64,000 bases of DNA from the NCBI GenBank assembly GCA_030323885.1, contig CM059198.1:11508462-11572461 (forward strand), read 5' to 3'. Origin of the DNA: Branchipolynoe longqiensis (Eukaryota > Annelida > Polychaeta > Phyllodocida > Polynoidae). The notes beneath the pieces are model-generated. The model did no database searches, was not told where the DNA came from, and saw only the letters and a list, made by a program, of their open reading frames with translations. A program made the position numbers and the translations under genes. Below are positions 63,421-64,000 of this stretch, one piece after another. Every line of letters starts with the position of its first letter. The stretch's first letter is position 1.

Positions 63421-64000
63421 ATTCAGAGGAATAAAAAAATTTCCAAAAGAAGAAGTGATTATTTATTGATTAGATCATTCACCTGTGGAGTGGCTAGGTG
63501 CAAAGTTATACTTCCCAGGTGTGTACCTGCAGTATGACTGGCTGAGGCATCATGTCGATGAAGACGGGCTTTTAAACAGTGTTAAACTGAGGTGTTCGTG
63601 GAATGGTTTGTTTGCCAAGTGTGGTTAGATGCATGGTTGTGCTACTAAAGTTGATATCTGGTCTATGTTGGTAAAATGCACAAACTTGGAATCAATATTC
63701 TTGTAGCTGCTGGGAGCTATTTGCCAAATTTAATATTTTAGCCAGTGAGAGTGCTTGCTGCTGCAGTTACTTCTACGAGCGCTGTCACGATATGAGCCTC
63801 CGTTATGGGTTTTAGGTAAATTTATTGTTTCGCTTTCCACATAGATTTGTTTCATGGACTAAGGGGTCCTTCACAATTGTCAAAATGTTCACAAACACAC
63901 GGACCATATGTTGGAGGGGATGGAGTTAAGACCATATAATTCTAAAGGATTATAAACGTGATGATCAAATTAATGAAAATATCCACATTTTATTGTATAT
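63421..64000. other. Unassigned stretch to the window end
   Basis: No gene or repeat recognised. Confidence 0.4.

Overview
This is a eukaryotic, intron-age style genomic window with no convincing complete host gene. It is made almost entirely of transposable elements and tandem repeats, many nested inside one another. The content (Ngaro/DIRS-type tyrosine-recombinase retrotransposons, RNase H-bearing LINEs, tRNA-derived SINEs with GGTTCGAAC B boxes, many TAA-flanked MITEs, long minisatellites, a 500-N scaffold gap) suggests a marine invertebrate, most likely a lophotrochozoan (mollusc, annelid or brachiopod-like). That placement is inference, not something the sequence proves.

1-7.5 kb: a minus-strand LTR retrotransposon (5' LTR 2065-2577, Gag-like ORF from 634 running off the left edge) sits inside a 148-bp satellite. 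The satellite also took up a 276-bp MITE and two copies of an RNase H LINE (family A). 7.5-13 kb: a tRNA-SINE; a miniature Ngaro-like element with the full split-direct-repeat layout A1-[gag relic]-B1-A2-B2; a Cys-rich ORF cut by a LINE (family B); RT and RNase H LINE pseudogenes. 13-20 kb: simple repeats, a CCCACCCAACCT minisatellite and a 19-bp minisatellite. 20-29 kb: nested LINE/SINE pieces, an 80-bp higher-order minisatellite, and a 78-bp satellite that grew out of the body of a SINE. 29-39 kb: TIR elements, a degenerate ancient ~95-bp repeat, a long CTGAC-based minisatellite and a 516-bp solo LTR with a 4-bp target duplication. 39.5-42.1 kb: a minus-strand Ngaro-like retrotransposon (RT-RNase H, overlapping tyrosine recombinase, B1-A2-B2 repeats) running into the gap at 42089-42588. 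42.6-52.7 kb: a CR1/Jockey-type LINE inserted in a SINE, further SINEs and MITEs, a 50-bp satellite and a 35-bp minisatellite. 52.76-58.5 kb: a 739-bp TAA-flanked MITE full of ACGT motifs, then a GC-rich, frameshifted DIRS/Ngaro-like element (gag, RT, tyrosine recombinase on +) lying head to head with a minus-strand DIRS-like gag relic. 58.6-64 kb: SINEs and a very homogeneous 78-bp satellite, with a perfect 36-bp inverted repeat on either side 3.6 kb apart.

The genes present serve mobilisation only: Gag-like proteins packaging RNA, RT/RNase H making cDNA, tyrosine recombinases integrating circular DIRS/Ngaro intermediates, and the LINE machinery that probably also mobilises the SINEs. Most copies are visibly broken. 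The best leads are the miniature split-repeat Ngaro element and its gag homology to the 55-kb element, the SINE-derived satellite, the ACGT-rich MITE, the 36-bp inverted repeat bracketing a satellite, and the Cys-rich ORF that becomes continuous if the inserted LINE and one target-site copy are disregarded.
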